From: an uncultured Pirellulales bacterium
Lineage (GTDB): Bacteria > Planctomycetota > Planctomycetia > Pirellulales > Thermoguttaceae
NCBI GenBank assembly: GCA_938015445.1
Contig: CALLPE010000007.1
Coordinates: 87,871-151,870 of the forward strand
Direction of reading: 5' to 3'
DNA: 64,000 nt
Made by a program: the position numbers and the translations under genes. The notes beneath the pieces were generated by a model. The model had not been told where the DNA came from and did not search any database. It was given only the letters and a program-made list of their open reading frames with translations. Positions 29,602 to 38,788 of this stretch are shown one piece after another; position 1 is the first letter of the stretch, and each line of letters starts with the position of its first letter.

Positions 29602-29869
29602 ATAGCGGCTTTGCGCACGCGACGGTAGCGCTGTGCGACCTGTGGGTTGCAGGGCGCGGGGTGGCGAAGCATCGAGCTGGCTTACGCCGGACGCTATGTT
29701 TGGCATCCAGCGGCAGCAGCCGTCCGGCCAGCCGATCTCGACCCGTGCTTGGCGAAAAGTCCAAATCGTTGTAACTTCTTTACCGGCAACAAAGTCAAAA
29801 CAAATGAGCAGGCAAGCGCCCCAGCCTGTGGCGCGCCGCTTATAACTCAGACACAAGGCATCGACTGCG

Positions 29870-30970
29870 ATGAAAACAAACCTTCTTGCCCAGTGGCGCT
29901 TAGCGGCCCAGGTGTTGCTTTACACGGGATTTGTTGTCGGCGTGGTGTTGTTGATGCTGTGGCTGGCCGGCAAGTTTACCCGAAAAGTGCCGACAGAAAT
30001 CGCCAGCTCGGCTGAAGCCGGCCAGATATCGGCCGGACAGACTGCTGTGGTACGGGCGATAACTGTGCCGCGGACCGAGTCGGCCGTGGGTCAGGTTCGC
30101 GCAGTGTTGGAGACCAGCATCGGCTCGAAGCTGCTTGCCCGGGTGTTGGAGGTCAAGGCCGCCGCAGGCCAATTCGTCAAGGCCGGCGACGTGTTGGTAC
30201 GGCTGGACGACACCGATCTGCGCGCCAAGCTGCGTCAGGTAGAAGCAGCACAGCAAGCAGCCGAGGCAGTCCGCAACCAGGCCTTGGCCGATGAACAGCG
30301 CTATGCCGAGCTGCTCCGCCGCAAGGCCGTCAGCCCGCAACAATACGAACAGGCCAAAACCGCGCTAGACTCGGCCCAGGCCGAGTTGCGCCGGGCCGAA
30401 GAGGCGGCCAACGAGGTGCGGGCAATGCTCGACTGGGCCACGGTGACCGCGCCGTTCGACGGCATCGTGATCGACAAGCACGTGGACGCCGGCCAGATGG
30501 TCATCCCCGGCCAAAAACTGGTGACTATCTACGATCCGCGGCAGATGGAACTAGTGGCAGCCGTGCGCGAGTCGCTGGCCCACCGGCTGGCGGTCGGTCA
30601 GAGCATCGACGTGTTCATTGAAGGATTGCAGAAACTGTGCCAGGGCAATATCCGCGAAATCGTTCCCCAGGCACAGGCCGCCACGCGAACCTTTCAGGTG
30701 AAGGTCAGCGGGCCGTGTCCGCCGGGGATTTACTCGGGCATGTTCGGCCGGCTGGTGATTCCACTGGACGAGGAGCGCGTGCTGGTGATTCCCCGCGGTG
30801 CAGTCCGCCAAATAGGGCAGGTGGAGCTGGTAGATGTAGTGCTCGACGGAAAAGCCGTCCGCCGCGCAGTCCGCACCGGACGTACCTTCGATGGCGACGT
30901 GGAAGTGCTCTCCGGCTTGCGCGAGGGCGAAACGGTAGTAGTACACCGTCAGCAGACGGCCAGCGATTGA
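29870..30970 (+). CDS. RND efflux periplasmic adaptor subunit
   Basis: 366 residues of the HlyD/AcrA family. A membrane anchor covers about 12-33 (VLLYTGFVVGVVLLMLWLAGKF). The lipoyl half-motifs flank a helical hairpin: LLARVLEVKAAAGQFVKAGDVLVRLDDTDL before, and DWATVTAPFDGIVIDKHVDAGQMVIPGQKLVTI after, with alpha-hairpin AEAVRNQALADEQRYAELLRRKAVSPQQYEQAK between. The beta-barrel and membrane-proximal parts end in GLREGETVVV. Adaptors bridge an inner-membrane pump to an outer-membrane channel. The pump gene follows 172 bp downstream; no TolC-like gene is present here. The start at ATG 29870 has only a weak ribosome site (AAGG 11 nt upstream). Confidence 0.92.
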   Translation: MKTNLLAQWRLAAQVLLYTGFVVGVVLLMLWLAGKFTRKVPTEIASSAEAGQISAGQTAVVRAITVPRTESAVGQVRAVLETSIGSKLLARVLEVKAAAGQFVKAGDVLVRLDDTDLRAKLRQVEAAQQAAEAVRNQALADEQRYAELLRRKAVSPQQYEQAKTALDSAQAELRRAEEAANEVRAMLDWATVTAPFDGIVIDKHVDAGQMVIPGQKLVTIYDPRQMELVAAVRESLAHRLAVGQSIDVFIEGLQKLCQGNIREIVPQAQAATRTFQVKVSGPCPPGIYSGMFGRLVIPLDEERVLVIPRGAVRQIGQVELVDVVLDGKAVRRAVRTGRTFDGDVEVLSGLREGETVVVHRQQTASD

Positions 30971-31142
30971 GCGCAGGCGCGCATCGAAAAAACTCGACAG
31001 TACAAAGCCAAAATGCGCAGCGGTGCAATGCGAAACACGCAACGGTGCAACTTGAAATCCAGTGTGAAGTCTGTTGTGGCGCGTCGGGCTGCAATCGTCG
31101 GAGCGCCGGTCGGGTGCAGGCGGTTTGGCAAGGGAAACTCTC

Positions 31143-34100
31143 ATGAGTGAACAGCACAGCCATATAGGCCACGATCAGCACATCGCTACCCGGATCGTCA
31201 AGGCGTTCTTGGAATCCAATCTGTCGCTTATTCTGGTGGTGCTGGCCACGGTAATCGGACTGGCGGCGCTGCTGGTCACGCCGCGGGAGGAAGACCCGCA
31301 AATCGTCGTGCCGCTAGCCGATGTGTTCGTGAGTTTTCCCGGCCACAGTGCCAAGGAAGTCGAGCAACTGGTGTCCGTACCGCTGGAAAAAATTCTGTAC
31401 CAGATCGACGGCGTGGAATATGTGTACTCCATGAGCCGCCAGGACCAGGCGATCATCACCGTGCGTTACTATGTGGGCGAAGACCGCGAACGCAGCCTGG
31501 TGAAACTTTATAAGAAGATCGACGAGAACCTGGACCTGGTTCCGCCGGGCGTGACCGGCTGGGTGGTCAAACCGGTAGAAATCGACGATGTGCCTATCGT
31601 CACCCTGACACTGACCGCCGAGGCTTCCGATTACATGAGTCTCCGCCGCGTGGCCGAGGAAGTCACCCAGCGGTTGGCCGCACTGGGCGACGTGTCGCGG
31701 GCGTACGTCGTTGGCGGACGGCCCCGTGTGGTACAGGTGCTGATGGACCCCGACCGCATGGCCGCTTATAACGTCGATCCGCTGGCCTTGCGGCGGGCGA
31801 TTCAGGGAGCGAACATCGGCCAGCGCGCCGGACAACTGCGATCCGCCGACCAACTGCTGGAGATCGAAACCGGCGCGCCGTTTGCCAGCGCCGCCCAATT
31901 GCAAGACCTGGTGGTCGGAGTTTTCGACGCCCGGCCCGTGTTCCTCAAGGATGTGGCCACGGTGGTCGATGGGCCGGAGGAGGTCGACAACTACGTCCGT
32001 CACGGCTGGGGGCCAGCACGGGGATTTACGGCGCACGAGGGCTTTCCTGGCACAGAAGTCGGTGCCGTTGTCCATGGGCGCAGCCCTGGCAACAGTAAGC
32101 ACCGTAGCAGCTCGCTCCAGCAAAGCGCAGGCCAGGCGGGAGGCGGCGGCGATCAGCCAACGGCTAGCCGTTCGTCGGCTGGGCCGACAGCGGCGCAACC
32201 GGCAGTGACTATCGCCATCGCCAAGAAAAAGGGGACCAACGCGGTACGGGTGGCCAGCGCGGTGTTGCGCGAAGCCGAGCAGTTGAAAAAGACCGTTGTG
32301 CCCTCGGATATGTCGCTGGTGATCACCCGTAATTATGGGCTGACGGCTAACGAAAAGGTCAACGAACTGGTGGAAGCACTGGTGGTGGCGATCATCATCG
32401 TTATCGCCCTGTTGACGATCGGGCTGGGATGGCGCGAAGCGCTGATCGTGGCCGTGGCCGTGCCGGTGGTGTTCGGGCTGACGCTGGGCGTGAACCTGTT
32501 ATTGGGGTTTACCATCAACCGGGTGACGCTGTTTGCGCTAATACTTTCGCTGGGGCTACTGGTCGACGACCCGATCGTGGATGTGGAGAACATCGCCCGC
32601 CACTTCACCCTGCGCAAAAAGGCCACACGGCGGATCGTGCTGGAGGCGGTTGCCGAAATTCGTCCCCCGCTGATCACCGCCACGCTGGCAGTTATAGTCA
32701 GTTTCCTGCCCATGTTTTTCATCACTGGCATGATGGGCCCGTACATGCGGCCGATGGCGCTGAATGTGCCGGTGGCGATGCTGATGTCGATGGTGGTGGC
32801 ATTTACCATCACTCCCTGGCTGGCGTATCACGTGTTGCGGCGGCACTATGCCCAGCACGGCGCGACTGGTCCGCATTCACCCGACGCAGCCGCCGCGCCG
32901 TCCGGCGCTCATCCTCCCGCCGAAGATGACGACCCGCACAGCCTCGACGCAGTCCGCCAGACGCGCCTATATAAACTGTTCTATCCGCTGATGGCGCCAC
33001 TATTGCACTTCCGGGCTGCGGCGTGGGGCTTTCTGCTGGTGGTGACTGCGCTGACCATTGCTGCCATGGGGCTGGCCGCCTGGCGCACCGTGCCGCTGAA
33101 GATGCTGCCGTTCGACAACAAGAACGAACTGCTGCTGGTGCTGGATTTCGACGAGGGCACCACGCTGGAACGGGCCGACGCGGCGGTACGCGACTTCGAG
33201 GCCTATCTGGCCGGCGTGCCGGAAGTGGTCGATTTCGTCAGCTACGTGGGTTTGGCCGCGCCGATGGACTTCAATGGGCTGGTGCGTCATTACTACCTGC
33301 GGCGCGGCGATCATGTGGCCCAGATAGCCATCAATCTGGCCGGCAAGAAAAACCGCAGCTTGCAAAGCCACGCCATCGGCCTGCGGATGCGGCCCGACCT
33401 ACAAGCCATAGCCGACCGGCATAACGTGCGCATGAAGATCGTGGAAACGCCGCCCGGCCCGCCGGTCGTCTCCACCGTGGTGGCCGAGGTGTATGGTCGG
33501 CCCGACCACCAGTACGAAGACCTCCTTCAGGCGGCAGACGTGGTTCGTGCCCGGTTGGAGGCCGAGCCGGGCGTAGTCGATGTGGACGACATCCGCGAAA
33601 GTCCAGTGGAAAAACACATCTTCGTAGTAGACAAGGAGAAAGCGGCGCTGAACGGCATCACGACCGAGCAAGTGGCCGCCAGTTTACAAGCCGCGTTGCA
33701 GGGCGATGTGGTGGGGCTGATGCGCAGTCCAACCGAGCGCAACCCCCTGGCTATCAAGCTGCGGATGCCACAAGCGCAGCGCACCAGTCCGCACGACCTG
33801 GCGCGGATTCAGCTCATCGGCGCTGCCGGGCAGCCGGTGCCGCTGGCCGAATTGGGGCGCTGGCAAACATCGCGCGTCGATCAAACCATCTACCGCAAGA
33901 ATCTTCAGCCCGTTGCCTACGTGTTTGCAGAGACCGCTGGACGCCCCCCGGCCGATGTGGTGGTGGATGTAATGGTCGATCGCGTCGAGGGCATGACGCC
34001 AGGAGCGCAAGTGCGCCGGGTAGGCAACGGCTGGCTGTCCACCGTCGCGCCGCGCTCGGTCGCCCAGAGAAGCTTCTTCTCCAACGGCAGCGGAATCGCC

Positions 34101-34718
34101 TGGGAAGTGCCACAGGGGTTCGTGGTCGATTTCGCCGGCGAAGGCGAATGGAAGATCACCTTAGACGTGTTCCGCGACTTGGGGCTGGCCTTCGGCGCAG
34201 CCATGGTCGGCATCTACATCATCCTGGTGGCGCAGACCGCTTCGTTTGTCATTCCCATTGTGGTGATGCTGGCCATTCCGCTGACGATCCTGGGCGTGAT
34301 GCCTGGCTTCTGGCTGCTCAACGTGCTTGCCGCCCAAGAGGTCGGCGGCTATTGGGACCCGGTCTATTTTACCGCCACGGGCATGATTGGCATGATTGCG
34401 CTGGCGGGAATCGTCACGCGCGATTCCATCATTCTGGTCGATTTCATCCATCTGTCGCTTGCCCGTGGCCGCAGCCTATTCGACGCCATCATGGAAAGCC
34501 GCGTGGTGCGCTTGCGGCCAATACTACTGACGGCCAGTGCCGCCATGCTCGGCGCGGTGCCAATCATCATCGACCCGATATTCTCCGGGCTGGCGTGGTC
34601 GCTGATCTTCGGCCTGTTCGCCTCGACCCTGTTTACCTTGTTTGTGATTCCCGTGGCCTACTGGTTGCTATACGCCAACAAACCGGGCCACGGCCTGCCC
34701 AGCTCAGAGCTGGATTGA
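31143..34718 (+). CDS. RND efflux pump, inner-membrane permease
   Basis: 1191 residues, about 150 longer than AcrB. N-terminal IVKAFLESNLSLILVVLATVIGLAALLVTPREEDPQI is the first membrane helix plus the PREEDP signature of the multidrug/metal branch common in planctomycetes and proteobacteria. The periplasmic pore domain follows (FPGHSAKEVEQLVSVPLEKILYQIDGVEYVYS). The proton-relay helix has LGLLVDDPIVDVENIARHF, with both aspartates. Residues about 288-352 are a Gly/Ser/Arg-rich loop with no resemblance to a pump, between DGPEEVDNYV and PAVTIAIAKKKGTNAV. A second insert (HSPDAAAAPSGAHPPAEDDDPH) precedes the next helix block. The start has AGGGAA 8 nt upstream. Energy source is the proton gradient; the substrate is unknown. 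Confidence 0.93.
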   Translation: MSEQHSHIGHDQHIATRIVKAFLESNLSLILVVLATVIGLAALLVTPREEDPQIVVPLADVFVSFPGHSAKEVEQLVSVPLEKILYQIDGVEYVYSMSRQDQAIITVRYYVGEDRERSLVKLYKKIDENLDLVPPGVTGWVVKPVEIDDVPIVTLTLTAEASDYMSLRRVAEEVTQRLAALGDVSRAYVVGGRPRVVQVLMDPDRMAAYNVDPLALRRAIQGANIGQRAGQLRSADQLLEIETGAPFASAAQLQDLVVGVFDARPVFLKDVATVVDGPEEVDNYVRHGWGPARGFTAHEGFPGTEVGAVVHGRSPGNSKHRSSSLQQSAGQAGGGGDQPTASRSSAGPTAAQPAVTIAIAKKKGTNAVRVASAVLREAEQLKKTVVPSDMSLVITRNYGLTANEKVNELVEALVVAIIIVIALLTIGLGWREALIVAVAVPVVFGLTLGVNLLLGFTINRVTLFALILSLGLLVDDPIVDVENIARHFTLRKKATRRIVLEAVAEIRPPLITATLAVIVSFLPMFFITGMMGPYMRPMALNVPVAMLMSMVVAFTITPWLAYHVLRRHYAQHGATGPHSPDAAAAPSGAHPPAEDDDPHSLDAVRQTRLYKLFYPLMAPLLHFRAAAWGFLLVVTALTIAAMGLAAWRTVPLKMLPFDNKNELLLVLDFDEGTTLERADAAVRDFEAYLAGVPEVVDFVSYVGLAAPMDFNGLVRHYYLRRGDHVAQIAINLAGKKNRSLQSHAIGLRMRPDLQAIADRHNVRMKIVETPPGPPVVSTVVAEVYGRPDHQYEDLLQAADVVRARLEAEPGVVDVDDIRESPVEKHIFVVDKEKAALNGITTEQVAASLQAALQGDVVGLMRSPTERNPLAIKLRMPQAQRTSPHDLARIQLIGAAGQPVPLAELGRWQTSRVDQTIYRKNLQPVAYVFAETAGRPPADVVVDVMVDRVEGMTPGAQVRRVGNGWLSTVAPRSVAQRSFFSNGSGIAWEVPQGFVVDFAGEGEWKITLDVFRDLGLAFGAAMVGIYIILVAQTASFVIPIVVMLAIPLTILGVMPGFWLLNVLAAQEVGGYWDPVYFTATGMIGMIALAGIVTRDSIILVDFIHLSLARGRSLFDAIMESRVVRLRPILLTASAAMLGAVPIIIDPIFSGLAWSLIFGLFASTLFTLFVIPVAYWLLYANKPGHGLPSSELD

Positions 34719-34733
34719 CGGGTTATGCCCAAC

Positions 34734-34759
34734 GGCGTGGCTGGGCAATCCAGCCATGG
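34734..34759. repeat. Palindromic element with perfect 7-bp stem
   Basis: TGGCTGG at 34738-34744 pairs with CCAGCCA at 34750-34756 across GCAAT. It is 20 bp after the RND pump stop and belongs to the palindrome family of 5.3-5.95 kb. It may act as the pump terminator although no T-run follows. A TATAAT at 34802-34807 downstream could be the -10 of the next gene. Confidence 0.55.
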
Positions 34760-34846
34760 CACGCTGGCGCCCAGCGCTCGCCCTGCCGACGAGAGCAGCG
34801 CTATAATATGGCTTGAACTTGATTGCACTTGCCGGGAGTTGTTGCC

Positions 34847-37429
34847 ATGTGGAGATGTATCGCAACATCGAGATGTGTTGTACTGGGCGTGTTGTTGGCG
34901 ACGGCGGCGTCGACGGTCTGGTCTGCCGATGTCTACGTGCGCTTTAGGGTCATCGAGCCAGAAGGCGAGCAGTTCCGGGTCATCGCCGGCGGTTACATCC
35001 ACGAGCCAAATTGGTATCTGCCGAGCCAGACGGTCGAGGTGGTCGGCAAGCAATGGAGCGGGTGGCTGGACCTGACCAAGTGGCCGTTGCACGGGCGGTT
35101 GAGTCGCTCCGGCGGCGTGGCCGAGTGGCCAGCGATGAAGTTGACCGTCCGCCGCCTGGGCAAAGGAGAGCCTGTGGCCGGCTGTGTGCTGGAAGTGCAG
35201 CTTGCCGATCGGCCCGATGAAAACTCGGTGGTTATCTCGTTCCGGGAGCGGAGCGACTCGGACACCATCGGCTTTTTGCTGCCGCATCCGCTGCGGGAAC
35301 ACAAAGACCAGTTCGAGACCGGCTCGCAGATGGCCGCCCGGCATCTGGCCTGGGCCAAACAGGCAGTTGGCGCCCGGCGAGCCGCAGCAGGCCTTCCCCC
35401 GTTGCAGCTCGGCCAGAAAGAACATCGGCTCAAGCAGTTCGATTTGATTACCTCGCTGTGGGGGCCGTACGATCCGGGGCTTGCGCGCCGCTGGGTCGAG
35501 GCTTTGCGTCTGCTGGGCTTCAACGTCATTGGCGGTGTCGGGCCGGAGATTCTTCACGATTACAACCTGCGCACTTACACGGCTACCTGGCATTTGCGCC
35601 CGGACCCCGATGAGTCGCTCTCGGCCTGGCAGAAGGGCGACGGCGCGCGGATCGCCAAGGAGCTGGCCAAACCAGCAGGTACGTCGACGTATCATTTTTT
35701 GGCCCATTACGTGATATGCGACGAGATACAAACGCTCGATTTCCGCCGCGTTGACCCGGAGAAACTCAATCGCTGGTTCCGCGATTATCTGCGCAGCAAG
35801 GGCGAGACCGACGCCACGCTGGGCCAGCCGATCGATAAAGTCGCGTACCCGGCCGCGGCCATGTTCGAAAAAACTCTCCCCCGCGACGCCGATCTACCGA
35901 CCCGCAAGCTGATGTACTACGCCGGCAAGTTCGGCCAGTGGTGGAGCGTCAAGCAATTGCGACAGACCAGCGATCTGCTGCGGCAGTCGCTGGCCGGCGC
36001 GCCGCAGCGGGTGAAGACCGAGACGCTGCCTTCGGACCACTGCTTTTTCAATGCCTGGGGGCCGCCGCATACGGCGATGGGTTATCGGGGGCTGGACTTC
36101 TTCGAAATCGGCACGCAGCAGGCCGTGGATGTCATCTCGGCCGAAGACTGGCTGGGGCTAAATCACATGTATGGCCCGAGCTACACTTGGACTGGTCAGC
36201 ACGCCCTGGGCTACCTGTGCGCAATCTATCGGAGCGGCATCGGCGACCGGCCGGTGGAGCTACGCGCTTTGATCACGCCGAGCGACGACGGCTATCTGCG
36301 GCTGAAAGCCTACGCCGCGCTGGCCCAGGGTTGCAAGAGCTTCTTTTTCTGGACGTTCGGGCCGACGTACATCGGCACCGAGAACTACTGGTCCGACCTG
36401 CGGAGCCAGTACGACGGCTTGGCCAAACTCGTCCATGCGTTGGAGCAATCCGAGTCGGTGCTGATCTCCGCCCGACCCTCGCGCGACCCAGTGGCACTGC
36501 TCTACTCGGTCAGCCACGATATGTGGCACACCGATGATCCGGCCAGTTTTGTAGAGAACCGGTTGACCTGGGCAGCGTTGCGACATCTATCGGTTCAGCC
36601 GGACCTGTTGCGCGAGGAAGACGTAGAGGCCGGCCGATTGTCGTCTTATCGGGTGTTGTACGTCACCGGGCAGTGCCTCACGCGGAAGGCTGCCGCCGAG
36701 ATCGACCGCTGGGTGCGCGAAGGGGGCGTGGTGTATCTTTCGGCCGGCGCTGCTACGCGCGACGAGTTCTTCCAGCCGCACTTGGCCCCGTTTGCCGCCG
36801 CCGTCTGGCCCGACGATGCCGCCCGACAAATGACCAAACAGCAGGGACATGCCTATAACGAACGGGTCGATTTGCCGCGGATCAAACCGTTGGCCAAGGT
36901 GCGGGTGACGTTAGACGGGCAAACCGCAGAACTGCCGGCTATCGGCTGTCGGCTCGACCTGCGCGAACAAATCGGTCCCGGTCAATTCGGCACGTTCGAC
37001 GACGGTCGTCCCGCCGCCGCGCACGTTTCCCACGGCAAAGGGCAGGTGATCGCCGTCGGTTTTCTTCCCGGACTGGCGTACTCGCCGTACAAAGTCAATC
37101 AAACAACGCTGGACGAAGTTTGGCCCCCACAACCGCGGATGTTGTTCGCCTTGCCGTTGCGCGCGGCATTGGGCGACCGCCGAGTGCTGCAACTTTCCGA
37201 ACCGGTGGTAGAAGGCAGTCTACTCGTCGGACCGGCAGGCGCAGCGGTGGTGCTGATCAATCACACGTACAAGCCTATCGGCAAGTTGCAGGTCCGTATC
37301 GGCGTGCCCCTGGAGTTCAGCAAAGCAATCAGCACCGAGGGTGTGGCGGTGCAGGTGGCCCGCACAAACGAAGGCACAACCCTGGAGCTGCCGCTGGAGT
37401 GGACAGACATAGTACTGCTGCGGAAATAG
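34847..37429 (+). CDS. Large exported protein, GH42-like beta-galactosidase architecture
   Basis: 860 residues. A leader ends near residue 27 (LLATAASTVWSADVYV). A beta-rich domain of about 140 residues follows, then a region with TIM-barrel features: FDLITSLWGPYDPGLARRWVEALRLLGFNVIGG, FLAHYVICDEIQTLDF (a candidate catalytic Glu), LKAYAALAQGCKSFFFWTFGPTYIGTENYW. The part after about 570 resembles the GH42 trimerisation/amidotransferase-like domain (SYRVLYVTGQCLTRKAAAEIDRWVREGGVVYLSAGA). The closing beta domain is small. I recognise a glycosidase-like order but not a named family. ATG 34847 is chosen because GGGAG lies 9 nt upstream; the eight earlier codons start at a TTG. It is probably periplasmic. 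The oxidoreductase gene follows 168 bp later. Confidence 0.68.
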   Translation: MWRCIATSRCVVLGVLLATAASTVWSADVYVRFRVIEPEGEQFRVIAGGYIHEPNWYLPSQTVEVVGKQWSGWLDLTKWPLHGRLSRSGGVAEWPAMKLTVRRLGKGEPVAGCVLEVQLADRPDENSVVISFRERSDSDTIGFLLPHPLREHKDQFETGSQMAARHLAWAKQAVGARRAAAGLPPLQLGQKEHRLKQFDLITSLWGPYDPGLARRWVEALRLLGFNVIGGVGPEILHDYNLRTYTATWHLRPDPDESLSAWQKGDGARIAKELAKPAGTSTYHFLAHYVICDEIQTLDFRRVDPEKLNRWFRDYLRSKGETDATLGQPIDKVAYPAAAMFEKTLPRDADLPTRKLMYYAGKFGQWWSVKQLRQTSDLLRQSLAGAPQRVKTETLPSDHCFFNAWGPPHTAMGYRGLDFFEIGTQQAVDVISAEDWLGLNHMYGPSYTWTGQHALGYLCAIYRSGIGDRPVELRALITPSDDGYLRLKAYAALAQGCKSFFFWTFGPTYIGTENYWSDLRSQYDGLAKLVHALEQSESVLISARPSRDPVALLYSVSHDMWHTDDPASFVENRLTWAALRHLSVQPDLLREEDVEAGRLSSYRVLYVTGQCLTRKAAAEIDRWVREGGVVYLSAGAATRDEFFQPHLAPFAAAVWPDDAARQMTKQQGHAYNERVDLPRIKPLAKVRVTLDGQTAELPAIGCRLDLREQIGPGQFGTFDDGRPAAAHVSHGKGQVIAVGFLPGLAYSPYKVNQTTLDEVWPPQPRMLFALPLRAALGDRRVLQLSEPVVEGSLLVGPAGAAVVLINHTYKPIGKLQVRIGVPLEFSKAISTEGVAVQVARTNEGTTLELPLEWTDIVLLRK

Positions 37430-37596
37430 CGCGCCGCCGACCACCAAGGGCAGTTCCAAATCCACAGACGCCGCTAGGCTGGCGGTCGGCGCTGGCGCAA
37501 AACTCCCAGGCCTGAACGCTTCCCTCATGCGTCACCGCGCCGCGCGCCGGTCGGCGTCATAGAGAACCCTAGGGCAATCAACCGAAGGTCGCAGCG

Positions 37597-38733
37597 ATGA
37601 AGACATACAACGTGGGCATCATCGGTTTCGGGTTCATCGGCAAAGTACACGCCTACGGATACTTGAATCTGCCGTTGTTTTACGATCCGCCGCCATTGCG
37701 GGCCAGGATTACGCATGTGGCCACCAGTAGCCCTGAGACTGCTGAGAAGGCCCGGCAGGCCCTTAGCGCCGATGTGGCGACGACCGATTTCCGCCGCGTG
37801 ACCGAAGACCCGACGGTCGACATCGTTCACATCTGCACGCCCAACCATCTTCACAAAGACGCGCTTCTTTCGGCCATGCGCCATCAGAAGCACATTTACT
37901 GCGACAAGCCGCTGGTGGCCACTATGGCCGAGGCGGAGGAGGTCCGCGCGGCGTTGCACGACTACCGCGGCGTGGCGCAGATGACCTTTCAGAACCGTTT
38001 TTATGCCGCCACACTGCGGGCAAAGCAGCTTGTGGAGGAAGGTTTTTTGGGCAAGCTACTGCAATTTCGGGCTGGGTATCTGCACGGCGGCAGCGCAGAC
38101 CCCAGCGCACCGCTGAAATGGAAGCTCACCGCAGCCGCTGGCGGCGGAGTGATAGCCGATTTGGCTACTCACGTGCTGGACCTGGTGGAGCATCTGCTGG
38201 GGCCGATTCGCTCCTTGCTGGCCGAAACGCACATCGCTTACCCGCAACGCCCCGCTCCGGCGGACCCTGCGCAGCGCCTGCCAGTCGATGCCGAAGACGC
38301 CGTAGTAATCCTGGTGCGCCTTGCCAACGGAGGGCTGGGCAGCATCGAGGCCACCAAGTTGGCCAGCGGCAGCGAGGACGAGCTGCGGATCGAAGCGCAC
38401 GGCAGCGGCGGCGCGATCCGCTTCAACGGCATGGACCCGCACCATCTGGAGGTCTATCGCGCTGGCGAGTCCGATCGTCCGCTGGGTGGGATGCGGGGCT
38501 GGACGCGGATCGACTGCGGTGCCCGCTACTTGCCTCCCGACACCCAATTTCCCACCCCAAAAGCCGCCGTCGGCTGGCTGCGCAGCCACGTGGCCTGCCT
38601 GGCCAACTTCCTGCGATGCGTGGCCGAGGGAAAACCTGCCGAGCCAGGCCTCCAGCAGGGAATCCGCGTGCAACAGCTAATGGAGTGCATTCGCACTTCC
38701 GCTGCCCAGCGCCGCTGGGTAGATGTCCCTTGA
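37597..38733 (+). CDS. Gfo/Idh/MocA family oxidoreductase (cytoplasmic)
   Basis: 378 residues. The N-terminal Rossmann segment VGIIGFGFIGKVHAYGY binds NAD(P). CTPNHLH and the catalytic-lysine motif CDKP (102-105; usually EKP) follow. The C-terminal half is the family's beta-sheet substrate domain (GGGVIADLATHVLDLVEHLLGPI, with the conserved Asp and His). Members oxidise or reduce hydroxyls of sugars and inositols. There is no signal peptide, unlike the other two family members in this window. ATG 37597 has GAAGG 8 nt upstream. It follows the GH42-like gene, which fits a role in processing the released sugar, but the exact substrate is unknown. It converges on the next oxidoreductase, 55 bp away. 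Confidence 0.9.
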   Translation: MKTYNVGIIGFGFIGKVHAYGYLNLPLFYDPPPLRARITHVATSSPETAEKARQALSADVATTDFRRVTEDPTVDIVHICTPNHLHKDALLSAMRHQKHIYCDKPLVATMAEAEEVRAALHDYRGVAQMTFQNRFYAATLRAKQLVEEGFLGKLLQFRAGYLHGGSADPSAPLKWKLTAAAGGGVIADLATHVLDLVEHLLGPIRSLLAETHIAYPQRPAPADPAQRLPVDAEDAVVILVRLANGGLGSIEATKLASGSEDELRIEAHGSGGAIRFNGMDPHHLEVYRAGESDRPLGGMRGWTRIDCGARYLPPDTQFPTPKAAVGWLRSHVACLANFLRCVAEGKPAEPGLQQGIRVQQLMECIRTSAAQRRWVDVP

Positions 38734-38788
38734 CGCTTGCAACCGTGTCTACATCCGGGCAGGCGGCCCGCGCCGCACACGGCCACCG

